Assembly (NCBI RefSeq): GCF_049276915.1
Contig: NZ_JBASXK010000134.1
Location: 1-64,000, forward strand
From: Aestuariivita sp049276915
GTDB lineage: Bacteria; Pseudomonadota; Alphaproteobacteria; Rhodobacterales; Rhodobacteraceae
Direction: 5' to 3'
Length of the DNA stretch: 64,000 nucleotides
In this document: piece after piece, positions 41,405-50,612 of the stretch
Numbering within the stretch: the first letter of the stretch is position 1
How the letters are laid out: every line of letters starts with the position of its first letter
The notes under the pieces: model-generated
The model's database searches: none
Seen by the model: only the letters and a program-made list of their open reading frames with translations
Told to the model about the DNA's origin: nothing
Translations under genes and position numbers: made by a program

Positions 41405-42664
41405 ATGTTTGAACGTCGTATCCCCGAATGGCTGCGCCATGCGCCCGCCCCCTCTGTAAGGGGTTTTGCCACTATGGCCGGGTTCGAAGCGATCACCCGG
41501 GGGATGCTGATTTCGGTCTTTCCCGTCGCCATGTACCAAGCGCTTCAGGACGCCGCCCGGATCAGTTTCATCTATTTCATCATCGGCATCCTGTCCCTGA
41601 TCACCGGATTGCTGATCCCGTTTCTGGCGCGCTATGTGCCCCGGCGCTGGCTTTATTCGTTCGGCGCTTTGGGATTTGTCACCGGCTGCACATGCGCCAT
41701 GATCGGAACCCCCGAAACGCTGGTTCTGGCGCTGCTGTTGAACTCGATGGCGACGGTGACCACCTTCGTGTGTTTCAACGCCTATGTTCTGGACTACATC
41801 GCCCGGATCGAACTGGGGAAATGCGAAACCCTGCGCATGGTCTATTCGGCGGCGGGCTGGACGGTCGGCCCGGTTCTGGGCGTGTCTCTCTGGACCTGGT
41901 GGCCCCCGGCCCCGTTTCTCGTCTCGGCCTTTTCAGCGGCGATCATGCTTGTCGTGTTCCTCTATCTGCGGCTTGGCAATGGCAAGCTGATCACGCGGGC
42001 CAAGGCACCTCCGCCCAATCCGATTGCCTTTCTGGGCCGGTTCTTCCAGCAACCGCGGCTGGTGGCGGGCTGGCTGTTTGCGGTGATCCGGTCTTGCGGG
42101 TGGTGGGCCTATGTCGTCTATCTGCCGATCTTCGCCGTTGAAAACGGCTTTGGCGAACAACTGGGCGGCGTGTTGTTGTCGATCACCAACGCGGCCTTGT
42201 TCCTGTCGCCGGTGATGTTGCGCTTCATTCAGGCCAGTTCGATCCGCTATTCGGTCAGGATCGGCTTTCTGGCCTGCGCCGTCCTGTTCACCTTCGCCGG
42301 TGTCGGAGAGATTGCGCCATGGCCTGCGATTGCCGCTTTGTTTGTCGCAAGCTTCTTTCTGATCCTGCTGGATATCTGTGGCGGGCTGCCGTTTCTGATG
42401 GCGGTGAAACCCTCCGAGCGTACCGAGATGTCGGCGATCTATTCCTCGTTCCGCGATGTTTCCGGGATCGCCACACCGGGGATCGCATGGCTGGTTCTGC
42501 TGGTCGCGCCGATCTCGGGCATCTTTGCCGCCACCGGGGTCGCCTGTCTTCTGGCCTGGGGGCTTGCGGGGCAACTGCATCCGCGTCTGGGGGCGTCACG
42601 CCTGAAACCGCTCGATGCTGACCCGGACCCAATGGCAAACCTGGCCAAAACCGCAGAAAGCTGA
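41405..42664 (+). CDS. MFS-like membrane transporter
   Basis: 419-residue multi-pass membrane protein with about twelve hydrophobic segments. The N-terminal half includes a motif-A-like junction (FLARYVPRRWLYSFGALGF), and the second half begins at ARFFQQPRLVAGWLF-like sequence (GRFFQQPRLVAG, about 222). Substrate not inferable. It lies upstream of an acyl-CoA ligase with 95 bases between; the two may be cotranscribed, which would fit uptake and activation of an organic acid. Confidence 0.75.
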   Translation: MFERRIPEWLRHAPAPSVRGFATMAGFEAITRGMLISVFPVAMYQALQDAARISFIYFIIGILSLITGLLIPFLARYVPRRWLYSFGALGFVTGCTCAMIGTPETLVLALLLNSMATVTTFVCFNAYVLDYIARIELGKCETLRMVYSAAGWTVGPVLGVSLWTWWPPAPFLVSAFSAAIMLVVFLYLRLGNGKLITRAKAPPPNPIAFLGRFFQQPRLVAGWLFAVIRSCGWWAYVVYLPIFAVENGFGEQLGGVLLSITNAALFLSPVMLRFIQASSIRYSVRIGFLACAVLFTFAGVGEIAPWPAIAALFVASFFLILLDICGGLPFLMAVKPSERTEMSAIYSSFRDVSGIATPGIAWLVLLVAPISGIFAATGVACLLAWGLAGQLHPRLGASRLKPLDADPDPMANLAKTAES

Positions 42665-42759
42665 CAGGCAATCGCGGCACCGGTCGCGCAGTTGACAGCC
42701 CAAGGCGGAACGCTCCTATATCGACATTGAGACAGGACAATCGCGAAAGGGTCTTCTCC

Positions 42760-44319
42760 ATGCAGATATCCGCCATGCTCAGACGGGCCGCTCAGATAAA
42801 TCCGAACGGGGTCGCAACGATCTTTCAGGATCGCCAGCAAAGCTGGAGCCAGATGCTGGACCGGGTTGCGCGGCTGGCAGGCGCACTTCAGGCACTTGGA
42901 ATGAAGCCGGGGGATCGCGTGGCCTTGCTGTCGCTGAATTCCGACCGGTTCATCGAGTATTTCTTTGCGGTCGTCTGGGGCGGCGGTGCGATGATGCCGA
43001 TGAACATTCGCTGGGCAGCGCCGGAATGCGCCTATGCGCTCAGCGATGCCGGAGCAGAGATCCTGATCGTGGATGAGGCCTTCAAGGGCATTGCACTTGA
43101 CGTGAAATCTCAGGTCGCGGGGCTGAAAACGCTGATCTATTGCGGTGATGGAGACACGCCCGAAGCCATGCTGAATTACGAAGAGATTCTGGCCGCCGCC
43201 GAGGGGGTCGAGGATGCAGGGCGCGGTGGCGATGATCTGGCGGGCATCTTTTACACCGGCGGGACCACGGGCTTTCCCAAGGGCGTGATGCTGTCGCATA
43301 CGAATTTCTATGTCGGCGGGATTTCCAATGCGCATGAGCTGAACATGAAGGACGGCGAGATCTATCTGCACGCCGCCCCGATGTTCCATATCGCGGATCT
43401 GATCTGGTTCAGTGCGATCACCTTCATGGCAGGTACCCATGTGGTGATCCCGATGTTCACGCCTGATGGGACGCTGGCCGCGATCGAGTCCCATCGCCCG
43501 CGCCAGACCTTGCTGGTGCCGGTCATGTTGCAAATGGTGTTGCAGAGCGACAAGCTGGCCAGCACCGATATCTCGTCCTTGCGCCAGATTGCCTATGGTG
43601 CCTCCCCGGTCACCGAAGCGGTATTGATCGATGCGTTCGAGAAATTCCCCAACGTCTCGTTCATTCAGGCCTTCGGGCAGACCGAGCTGAGCCCGGTCGC
43701 GACCTTCCTGCCCACGGATTATCATGTTCTGGACGGGCCAAAGGCAGGCAAGCTGCGCGCCGCAGGGCGACCGACGCGGGTCTGTGAGATCCGCGTGGTC
43801 GACGAAAACTGCGTCGAGCTGCCGCGCGGTGAGGTTGGCCAGATCGCAGTCAAGGGGCCGATCACGATGCTGGGCTATTGGAACAAGCCCGAGGCGACGG
43901 CCGAGACGATCCGCAACGGTTGGGTTCTGACCGGCGATGCAGGCTACATGGACGCGGACGGGTTTGTTTTTCTGATGGACCGGGTGAAGGACATGATCGT
44001 GTCGGGCGGAGAGAATGTCTATTCCGCCGAGGTCGAGAATGCGATTGGTCAACACCCCGCCGTGGCAACCAGCGCGGTCATCGGCATTCCAAGCGATCAA
44101 TGGGGCGAAAGCGTGCACGCCATCGTCATCCTGCACCCCGGTGCCGAGGTGACGGCCGAGGCGTTGCAGGCGCATTGTCACACGCTGATCGCAGGTTACA
44201 AATGCCCGCGCAGCATCGAGTTTCGCACCCAGCCATTCCCGCTGTCAGGGGCGAACAAGGTGCTCAAGACCGAATTGCGCAAACCGTTCTGGGAGGGGCA
44301 GTCGCGCCAGATTTCCTAG
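42760..44319 (+). CDS. AMP-forming acyl-CoA synthetase/ligase
   Basis: Activates a carboxylic acid to its CoA thioester with ATP. 519 residues from ATG 42760. ANL-superfamily motifs: YTGGTTGFPKGV (A3 P-loop), AFGQTELSP (A5), GDAGYMDADGFVFLMDRVKDMI (A7/A8), and the late lysine in SGANKVLKTELRK (A10). Substrate class is unclear; long-chain, aromatic or methylmercaptopropionate-type ligases in this group look alike. ATG 42760 fits the domain start (MQISAMLRRAAQINP). Confidence 0.87.
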   Translation: MQISAMLRRAAQINPNGVATIFQDRQQSWSQMLDRVARLAGALQALGMKPGDRVALLSLNSDRFIEYFFAVVWGGGAMMPMNIRWAAPECAYALSDAGAEILIVDEAFKGIALDVKSQVAGLKTLIYCGDGDTPEAMLNYEEILAAAEGVEDAGRGGDDLAGIFYTGGTTGFPKGVMLSHTNFYVGGISNAHELNMKDGEIYLHAAPMFHIADLIWFSAITFMAGTHVVIPMFTPDGTLAAIESHRPRQTLLVPVMLQMVLQSDKLASTDISSLRQIAYGASPVTEAVLIDAFEKFPNVSFIQAFGQTELSPVATFLPTDYHVLDGPKAGKLRAAGRPTRVCEIRVVDENCVELPRGEVGQIAVKGPITMLGYWNKPEATAETIRNGWVLTGDAGYMDADGFVFLMDRVKDMIVSGGENVYSAEVENAIGQHPAVATSAVIGIPSDQWGESVHAIVILHPGAEVTAEALQAHCHTLIAGYKCPRSIEFRTQPFPLSGANKVLKTELRKPFWEGQSRQIS

Positions 44320-44338
44320 GTCTTGGCCCTCAACACCC

Positions 44339-44358
44339 GCGATTTTTGGAAAAATCGC
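44339..44358. terminator. Bidirectional hairpin between acyl-CoA ligase and yghU
   Basis: Perfect 9-bp inverted repeat GCGATTTTT-GG-AAAAATCGC with A/T tracts inside the stem, lying between two convergent genes. The sequence type is common at gene ends in Rhodobacterales as I recall. Confidence 0.5.
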
Positions 44359-44405
44359 AGGTGCAGGGGAGGGCGGTCATCCGGGAAAACCGCCCGGATC
44401 CGGTG

Positions 44406-45278
44406 TCAGGATGCGTCGCCTTCCAGCTTGTCTTGCGTGCGGGTCTCAAAGTCCGACGCGTCATGGCGCTCGCGCAGCTGCGTGTGCAACTCGCCAAAGG
44501 CACGGTTCACCATCCGGCCCCGGCTGACGGCGGGGCGGGCATCGATCTCCTTGGCCCAGCGCATGACATTCTCATAGCTTTTCACGTCAAGGAATTCGGC
44601 CGCCTCATAAAGACGACCCAGCACCAGCTGGCCATACCAGGCCCAGATCGCCATATCCGCGATCGAATATTCATCCCCAGCCATCATCCGGTTTTCGGCC
44701 AGGTGCCGGTCAAGAACGTCAAGCTGGCGCTTGGTTTCCATCGCAAAGCGGTTGATCGGATACTCCCATTTTTCCGGAGCATAGGCATAGAAATGACCAA
44801 AGCCGCCGCCCAGATAGGGCGCGCTGCCCATCTGCCAGAACAACCAGTTCATGCATTCGGTGCGCGCCGGTTGATCTACAGGCAGGAAGGCTCCGAACTT
44901 CTCGGCCAGATAAAGCAGGATCGAACCGCTTTCGAACACGCGGGTGGGCGGCGTGGTCGAATGATCCATCAACGCCGGGATCTTGGAGTTTGGATTGGCC
45001 GCCACAAACCCCGAGCCGAACTGATCTCCATCGCCAATATTGATCAGCCAGGCGTCGTATTCCGCGCCGCCATGTCCCAGCGCCAGAAGCTCTTCCAGCA
45101 TCACGGTCACCTTGACCCCGTTGGGCGTGGCCAGCGAATAAAGCTGAAGTGGGTGTTTGCCGACCGACAGCTCTTTCTCGCTGGTCGCGCCCGCAATGGG
45201 ACGGTTGATCGAGGCGAACCTGCCGCCGCTGCTTTGATCCCATGTCCAGACTTTGGGGGGCGTGTATGTATCGCTCAT
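44406..45278 (-). CDS. yghU: YghU-type glutathione-dependent disulfide-bond oxidoreductase
   Basis: Glutathione S-transferase superfamily protein of 290 residues. It has the long N-terminal extension MSDTYTPPKVWTWDQ typical of YghU, a thioredoxin-like domain (HPLQLYSLATPNGVKVTVMLEE, NPNSKIPALMD, FESGSILLYLAEKFG) and a helical C-terminal domain with MAGDEYSIADMAIWAWYG. YghU lacks the classical catalytic Cys and binds two glutathiones, reducing disulfides. ATG 45278 is chosen by this N-terminus; the reading frame runs further upstream without homology. Confidence 0.9.
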   Translation of the reverse strand: MSDTYTPPKVWTWDQSSGGRFASINRPIAGATSEKELSVGKHPLQLYSLATPNGVKVTVMLEELLALGHGGAEYDAWLINIGDGDQFGSGFVAANPNSKIPALMDHSTTPPTRVFESGSILLYLAEKFGAFLPVDQPARTECMNWLFWQMGSAPYLGGGFGHFYAYAPEKWEYPINRFAMETKRQLDVLDRHLAENRMMAGDEYSIADMAIWAWYGQLVLGRLYEAAEFLDVKSYENVMRWAKEIDARPAVSRGRMVNRAFGELHTQLRERHDASDFETRTQDKLEGDAS

Positions 45279-45558
45279 TTTGGTGTTCCTTAAGGGCTTG
45301 CGTTGGATGGCAACATAAAGCCTTGCGCCGGGAAGTGTAGGCGTGACGACGCGGGACAATCCTTTCGGGCAGAAAAATGCGACAGTCACCGGCTGCACAG
45401 AAGCCCGGCCAAGCCTGTTTGCGCGAAACCGCATCAGACGCAATGGCGTGTTCGGGGCCAAAGCAGGTGTCGCAGTGCCTGGCTGATCTGGGTCAGCGCC
45501 ATCCAAGCCGGGCCTGCTATTGTAGCTGACCTTACAACAATAAAAATCGGAGGAACTG

Positions 45559-45843
45559 ATGACTTATTCGAGTATCTCGAATTGGACCACGACTGAGTGG
45601 AATGATGAACTGGAAGCTATCGCGCGAGACAAGTTCGTCCCGCTCATCATGGGTGTCGGTGCTTCGCGGGTGCAGATGGTCCGTACGGGCGGCCACAGCT
45701 TCAGCGTCATAACCGAATACGCGGACGAAGCCGCTGCAAATGCGGCCCAAGACAGGATCGCGGAAATCCGGGCCAAGGCGGCTGACGATTTGCCCATGAC
45801 CATGAGTTCCACTGCCGCCGGCGGCGTATTCGCGCAGGGCTGA
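45559..45843 (+). CDS. Small protein of unknown function
   Basis: 94 residues with an excellent GGAGGAACTG site before the ATG. The pattern of alternating hydrophobic residues (SRVQMVRTGGHSFSVITEYADEAAANAAQDRIAEIRAKA) suggests a ferredoxin-like alpha/beta barrel half, as in small antibiotic-monooxygenase-like or stress-responsive proteins. Alone on its strand. I do not recognise a named family with confidence. Confidence 0.65.
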   Translation: MTYSSISNWTTTEWNDELEAIARDKFVPLIMGVGASRVQMVRTGGHSFSVITEYADEAAANAAQDRIAEIRAKAADDLPMTMSSTAAGGVFAQG

Positions 45844-46102
45844 GCGGCCAGCGATTTTCGCATGCGAAGGGCGCAAACGCCCGGTCTGCCAGCCGGACGT
45901 TTCTTGGCGCTGCCGTCAAAACCGGAGTGCAAACCCTGCGCTGTCGCGCCCTCTGGGCCAGGGTGCCGGTCAGCCAATCACCAAGCCAGGCAGGCGGGCT
46001 GGCCGTATCGACTGTTGGCGAGGTTAAGGTAGCGCCGCAGTTTGACGAAAAGCCCGGCAGAGAGGTTGAACTCTGCCAGGCCCGTTACGTCAGAAATCCA
46101 AA

Positions 46103-46717
46103 TCAGAATTGATAGGATGCACGGATCGTGAAGGTATCCGCATCCGCATCCACACCGGCTGCGTTGCCAATGTCATCAAAGCTGTGCATCAGGTATTCGC
46201 CGCTCAATATGAACTGATCTGTCAGTTTGTAGGATAGACCAAGACCCCAGAAATCGCCCGATGCACCACCCAATGACGAGTCGAGTTCAGCATAACCGAC
46301 TGTGGCATAGAGAAGCGTGTTGCCGAAATCGTAACCACCACGCAGCTTGGCGCGCCAGACGGAATCGAGTGACCCGACCGTTACACCAGCGGCCACCAGG
46401 TCGGTGATTGTCCAATCATAGTCAAGCTCGGCACCGATCACCCAGAGGCCAAAGTCATAGTTGTAACCTGCATGCACACCGTAGGTGTAGTCATCGCCAT
46501 CGGTGCCAGTCGCAAGACTTTTGCCTGTCACGTCCAAGTATCCAAACTGACCACCCGCATAAAAACCGGTCCAGTCGCCACCGGTTCGGACGGGTGCCGC
46601 TACCGCCACAGCAGGCGCAGGTTCAACCACAGCCTCGTTCAGATTGCCGGCAAATGCCGGGGCTGTTGTCGTTACCATCGCTGTGAAAACAGCGGCTGTA
46701 CTCAAAAGATTTCTCAT
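46103..46717 (-). CDS. Outer-membrane beta-barrel protein (OmpA-like/opacity porin family)
   Basis: 204 residues. Residues 1-23 form a signal peptide (MRNLLSTAAVFTAMVTTTAPAFA), then a proline/valine linker (about 24-45), then an eight-stranded barrel with the family's WTGFYAGGQFGYLD opening, repeated Tyr/Gly strands and a C-terminal Phe (IRASYQF), as in Omp25/Omp31-like proteins of alphaproteobacteria. ATG 46717 is favoured because ACGGAG lies six bases upstream; the ATG two codons earlier abuts that site. Confidence 0.82.
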   Translation of the reverse strand: MRNLLSTAAVFTAMVTTTAPAFAGNLNEAVVEPAPAVAVAAPVRTGGDWTGFYAGGQFGYLDVTGKSLATGTDGDDYTYGVHAGYNYDFGLWVIGAELDYDWTITDLVAAGVTVGSLDSVWRAKLRGGYDFGNTLLYATVGYAELDSSLGGASGDFWGLGLSYKLTDQFILSGEYLMHSFDDIGNAAGVDADADTFTIRASYQF

Positions 46718-47406
46718 TTTCATCTCCGTTTGGTGGCCCCATTTCGAAAGGCGATTTGATCCTGGCTCTCGAACGTCCAAGGCGGGGCCAGGACGTGGCT
46801 GATCTTTGAAATCAAAGCTGCAACATCTCGTGCCGTTTGCAGCGATCGAGGACAGGAATGTCGTAGGTCGCGGTTATCTCTGCGTCGGCATGGATATGGA
46901 CGAGCTGGTTCTCCAAGACGCTTTGTGCGGAAAGCCGCCAAACCGGCACTGGATCGTATCGGGCGCCGTCGCTCCGGGCGGTGCCGGGGTGGCGGATTCA
47001 TGGTCTTTGGCCGTGGCCGCACCACCGGCGATCACGCTGTAAACGCGTGCGGACCCTTCTGGCATCGAGGGAAAGTAGTTTCTCATTCTGACCTCTATGC
47101 GTTGTGCTCAGGAAAGACTCCTGAGGGCGATCAGCCAAATCGCCCTCAACTTGTTCTTTGCTTACCATGCTGGCAGTTTTGCGCGTTGATCCAGATTAGC
47201 GCCGCCGCGCTTCGCGCGATAAACCTTGGTTGGCGAAAGCTGACCTCGTTGACCCATCTGCCATTTGACACCTCTGAGGGAGGTGACGGGCTTACCCAAA
47301 CCGCGACACGCAGACGCCACGCCTTCCAAACCGCAAAGAAAAACCCCCGCAGGCAAGGCCTCGGGGGTCGATCTGTTTTCGTGTCGGCAAAGCCGGGAAA
47401 GGTGAC
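46718..47406 (+). other. 690-base region without a convincing gene
   Basis: Between the beta-barrel gene and rpsU. Open frames here are short and overlapping on both strands. One minus-strand frame (46874-47086) begins with ATGAGAAA like the barrel gene and has an AGAGG site, but its translation shows no signal peptide or barrel strands. Only the rpsU terminator at 47338-47368 is a clear feature. Confidence 0.45.
47338..47368 (-). terminator. Terminator of rpsU
   Basis: Minus-strand hairpin ACCCCCG...CGGGGGT (outer stem 47343-47349 with 47362-47368, plus an inner GGC/GCC pairing) followed by five T residues on the minus strand, 39 bases after the rpsU stop. Confidence 0.85.
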
Positions 47407-47613
47407 TTACATCATCCCTTCGCGTTGCGCTTTTTTGCGAGCCAGCTTGCGGGCACGCCGAACCGCTTCGGCTTTCTCGCGTGCTTTCTTCACGGACGGC
47501 TTCTCGAAATGTTGCTTGAGCTTCATTTCGCGGAAGACGCCTTCACGCTGCAGCTTTTTCTTCAGAGCCCGAAGGGCCTGATCGACATTGTTGTCGCGAA
47601 CACTAACCTGCAT
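47407..47613 (-). CDS. rpsU: 30S ribosomal protein S21
   Basis: Small basic protein of 68 residues, needed for initiation on 30S. Signature: MQVSVRDNNVDQALRALKKK, REGVFREMKLKQHFEKPS and a highly basic C-terminus with RRARKLARKKAQ. Flanked by a clear promoter upstream and terminator downstream, so it is a single-gene unit. Divergent from the COQ9 gene. Confidence 0.96.
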   Translation of the reverse strand: MQVSVRDNNVDQALRALKKKLQREGVFREMKLKQHFEKPSVKKAREKAEAVRRARKLARKKAQREGMM

Positions 47614-47665
47614 GTGGTTTTCACCACCTTTCTAAGTTGGGTTGCAAGGATTTGCAGGAAGTGGC

Positions 47666-47694
47666 CGTATAGCAAAGGTCCCCTATGTTGTCTA
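47666..47694 (-). promoter_or_regulatory. Sigma-70-type promoter of rpsU
   Basis: On the minus strand: TAGACA (47694-47689), 17-base spacer, TATACG (47671-47666), about 50 bases before the rpsU start. Confidence 0.6.
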
Positions 47695-47725
47695 GTATGA
47701 CGCGTTGCAGAAATTGGAGCCAGAC

Positions 47726-48412
47726 ATGACCGAACTGAAAACACAGCTTTTGGACGCGGCGCTGATGCATGTCCCGTTCGACGGCTGGTCCGAGGCGGCG
47801 TTTCGTGCGGCTGTGGCGGATCTGGGCGCGGACATGACCGCCGCCCGCGCTGCGTGCCCGCGCGGCGCGCTGGATCTTGCGGTGGCCTATCACAAGCGCG
47901 GTGATGCCTGGATGCTGGAACGCATCGCCACCGAAGACATGTCGGGCATGCGGTTTCGCGACAAGATCGCGGCGGCTGTGCGGTTTCGTCTGCAGGCCAT
48001 CGACGACAAGGAAGCGGTGCGACGGGGCACAACGCTGTTCTCGCTGCCCCATCATGCGCCCGAGGGGGCCAAGCTGATCTGGGGCACGTGCGATGCCATC
48101 TGGACAGCTCTTGGTGACAGTTCGGATGACATAAACTGGTACACTAAACGGGCCACCCTGTCGGGGGTGTATTCTTCGACGGTGCTGTACTGGCTGGGCG
48201 ATGACAGCGTGGATCATCAGGCGACCTGGGACTTTCTGGATCGCCGGATCGACAACGTGATGCAGATCGAACAGATCAAGGCGCAGGTGCGCAAATCGCC
48301 GGTTCTCTCGAAGATACTGGCCGGTCCGACCTGGCTGGCGAGTCGGGTCAAGGCACCGGGGCGCAGGCCGCCATCCGACTTGCCCGGAAGCTGGGCCGCG
48401 CCGCGCGACTGA
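47726..48412 (+). CDS. COQ9-family ubiquinone biosynthesis protein
   Basis: Lipid-binding accessory protein for ubiquinone synthesis; in eukaryotes COQ9 presents intermediates to COQ7. 228 residues from ATG 47726, with TTGGAG upstream. TetR-like helical fold; recognisable segments are LLDAALMHVPFDGWSEAAF, KLIWGTCDAIWTALGDSSDDINWYTKRATL and the C-terminal DRRIDNVMQIEQIKAQV. The C-terminal amphipathic region would bind membrane. Alone on its strand. Confidence 0.9.
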   Translation: MTELKTQLLDAALMHVPFDGWSEAAFRAAVADLGADMTAARAACPRGALDLAVAYHKRGDAWMLERIATEDMSGMRFRDKIAAAVRFRLQAIDDKEAVRRGTTLFSLPHHAPEGAKLIWGTCDAIWTALGDSSDDINWYTKRATLSGVYSSTVLYWLGDDSVDHQATWDFLDRRIDNVMQIEQIKAQVRKSPVLSKILAGPTWLASRVKAPGRRPPSDLPGSWAAPRD

Positions 48413-48605
48413 ATCATCTGCCGCGCATCTTGCCCGGTCGGGACAGTTTCGAGCCCGCTTGGCAGGCCAGCTCTGAGCTTGGCCGGGGATTGGGCCGTTT
48501 CATCACCGATAGAGCGACAATGCAGAGATATTCGCATAACCGCACAGGGTGCTTTTCGTGCGGGTTTTACGGTGATACGCAGAGCCGGAAGATAAGGAAC
48601 ATGAC

Positions 48606-49595
48606 ATGACCGAGATGATGCACGCCGTCGAAATCACCAAACCGGGTGGACCGGATGTTTTGCAGCTGACCCGGCGCCCGATTCCAAAGCCGGCATTCGG
48701 CCAGGTGGTCATCAAGGTGGCCTGGGCCGGGGTGAACCGACCCGATGCGTTGCAACGCGCAGGGGCCTATGCGCCCCCACCGGGGGCCAGTGATCTGCCG
48801 GGTCTCGAGGCCGCGGGCGAGATCGTCGCCCTCGGGGCCGGCGTCTCGGACTGGGCGGTGGGCGATCATGTCTGCGCGCTTCTGCCCGGTGGAGGATATG
48901 CCGAATATGTGGCGACAACGGCCAGCCATTGTCTGCCGGTGCCCAAGGGCCTGTCGCTGAAAGAGGCGGCCTGTCTGCCCGAGACCTGCTTCACCGTGTT
49001 TTCCAACGTGTTCACCCGGGGCGGTCTGAAAGCCGGAGAGCGGTTCCTGATCCATGGCGGATCCAGCGGCATCGGCACCACGGCGATTCAACTGGCCCAT
49101 GCCTTCGGTGCGCGTGTGTTCGTCACCGCCGGGTCGGATGAAAAATGCGCCGCCTGCCTGGCGCTCGGGGCCGAGCGGGCCATCAATTACCGTGATGAGG
49201 ATTTCGTCGAGGTGCTGAAGGCCGAGGGCGGTGCCGATCTGATCCTCGATATGGTTGGCGCAGACTATATCCCGCGCAATATCAATGCCCTGGCCGATGA
49301 CGGGCGGCTGGTGCAGATCGCATTCCTGCAGGGGCCCAAGGTCGAGTTGAACTTTGCCCAGCTGATGATGCGCCGCCTGACAATGACGGGCAGTACATTG
49401 CGGCCCCAGTCGGACCTGGCCAAGGCGCGTATTGCGCAGGATCTGCGCGAGGCGGTCTGGCCTCTGCTGGAGGCGGGACGGGTGCGCCCGATCATGGATT
49501 CCGAGTTCCCGCTGGCCGAGGCGTCAGCGGCGCATGCGCGCATGGAAGGTTCGGGTCATATCGGGAAGATCGTTCTCGAAGTGGCTGGCGGGTGA
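48606..49595 (+). CDS. NAD(P)H quinone oxidoreductase, PIG3-type (MDR superfamily)
   Basis: Zinc-free medium-chain reductase of 329 residues. N-terminal GroES-like domain (VKVAWAGVNRPDALQRAGAY, LPGLEAAGEIVALGAGV) and a Rossmann domain with ERFLIHGGSSGIGTTAIQLAH. Residues DLAKARIAQDLREAVWPLLE near the end fit the PIG3 family. Predicted to reduce quinones or enones with NADPH. It is followed, 42 bases on, by a second family member. Confidence 0.85.
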   Translation: MTEMMHAVEITKPGGPDVLQLTRRPIPKPAFGQVVIKVAWAGVNRPDALQRAGAYAPPPGASDLPGLEAAGEIVALGAGVSDWAVGDHVCALLPGGGYAEYVATTASHCLPVPKGLSLKEAACLPETCFTVFSNVFTRGGLKAGERFLIHGGSSGIGTTAIQLAHAFGARVFVTAGSDEKCAACLALGAERAINYRDEDFVEVLKAEGGADLILDMVGADYIPRNINALADDGRLVQIAFLQGPKVELNFAQLMMRRLTMTGSTLRPQSDLAKARIAQDLREAVWPLLEAGRVRPIMDSEFPLAEASAAHARMEGSGHIGKIVLEVAGG

Positions 49596-49602
49596 ATTTG
49601 GG

Positions 49603-49622
49603 TATTTTGAACCAGAAAGAAG
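49603..49622 (+). repeat. Intergenic motif copy 2 (TATTTTGrrCmAGA type)
   Basis: TATTTTGAACCAGAAAGAAG, 16 bases before the start of the following quinone oxidoreductase gene; related to the sequence at 15134-15154. Confidence 0.4.
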
Positions 49623-49637
49623 CAGGGGAGAGCGAGA

Positions 49638-50612
49638 ATGGCCAAGACAGCAATCATTGAAGCGGCCGGTGGGCCGGAGGCGTTCAAGCTGGTGGATCGT
49701 GAGGTTGGAGAGCCGGGGCCCGGCGAGCTTCGGATTCGCCATGAAGCCGTGGGGCTGAACTATATCGATGTCTATCAGCGCAGCGGCCTGTATCCGATGC
49801 AGTTTCCCCATGCCCTTGGCATGGAAGCCGCGGGGATCGTCGAGGCCGTGGGGGACGGTGTGACCCATCTGAAGGCAGGGGATCGCGCGGCCTATGCGGC
49901 GACCCCTCCGGGAGCTTACTGCGAGGCGCGCGTGATGCCCGCCGCGCAGGTCTGCCCGGTGCCGGACGGGATCGCCCTGGAGACCGCGGCGGCGATGATG
50001 CTCAAGGGGATGACGGTGGAATATCTGTTTCACCGCACGACCCCCTTGAAAGCCGGAGATACGGTTCTGTTTCATGCAGCCGCCGGTGGTGTTGGCCTGA
50101 TCGCCTGCCAATGGGCGCGCTCGGAAGGGATCACGCTGATCGGGACGGCGGGAACGGACGAGAAATGCCGGTTGGCACTGGAACATGGTGCCACGCATTG
50201 CATCAATTATCGCAGTGAGGATTTTGTCGCGCGGGTGCGCGAACTCACCGATGGTGCGGGCGTTGATGTGGTGATGGATGCCGTTGGTGCGGATACGTTC
50301 GACGGGTCTCTGGATTGCCTCAAGCCTCTGGGGATGTTGATTTCCTTTGGCAACGCATCCGGCCCGGTGGCACCGTTCAACCTGGGTATTCTGGGGGGGA
50401 AGGGCTCGTTGAAGGTCACCCGTCCGACGCTGTTCACGCATATTGCCAAGCACGAGGATTGCCAGGCGATGGCGCGGCATCTGTTTGACAAGGTGCTGAA
50501 AGGGGATGTGACGATCCGCATAGATCAGCGTTTTGCGCTGGATCAGGTGGCCGACGCGCATCGCGCCTTGGAAGGGCGTCAGACCACCGGATCGACGGTG
50601 CTTTTGCCTTAA
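49638..50612 (+). CDS. Quinone oxidoreductase, QOR type (MDR superfamily)
   Basis: 324-residue NADPH:quinone reductase. Motifs: IRHEAVGLNYIDVYQRSGLYP, PHALGMEAAGIVEAVGDG and the nucleotide-binding VLFHAAAGGVGLIACQWA, matching the E. coli QorA type. Only distantly similar to the gene just upstream, so not a recent tandem duplicate. Its stop TAA shares the TTAA tetranucleotide with the stop of the convergent RNase T2 gene. Confidence 0.88.
   Translation: MAKTAIIEAAGGPEAFKLVDREVGEPGPGELRIRHEAVGLNYIDVYQRSGLYPMQFPHALGMEAAGIVEAVGDGVTHLKAGDRAAYAATPPGAYCEARVMPAAQVCPVPDGIALETAAAMMLKGMTVEYLFHRTTPLKAGDTVLFHAAAGGVGLIACQWARSEGITLIGTAGTDEKCRLALEHGATHCINYRSEDFVARVRELTDGAGVDVVMDAVGADTFDGSLDCLKPLGMLISFGNASGPVAPFNLGILGGKGSLKVTRPTLFTHIAKHEDCQAMARHLFDKVLKGDVTIRIDQRFALDQVADAHRALEGRQTTGSTVLLP

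Noticed and set aside
42439..44181. 580-residue minus-strand ORF opposite the acyl-CoA ligase
   Set aside because: Antisense shadow; the ligase frame holds all ANL motifs.
46874..47086. Decayed copy of the outer-membrane barrel gene
   Set aside because: The shared ATGAGAAA start and ribosome binding site are not followed by a signal peptide or barrel strands in any frame.
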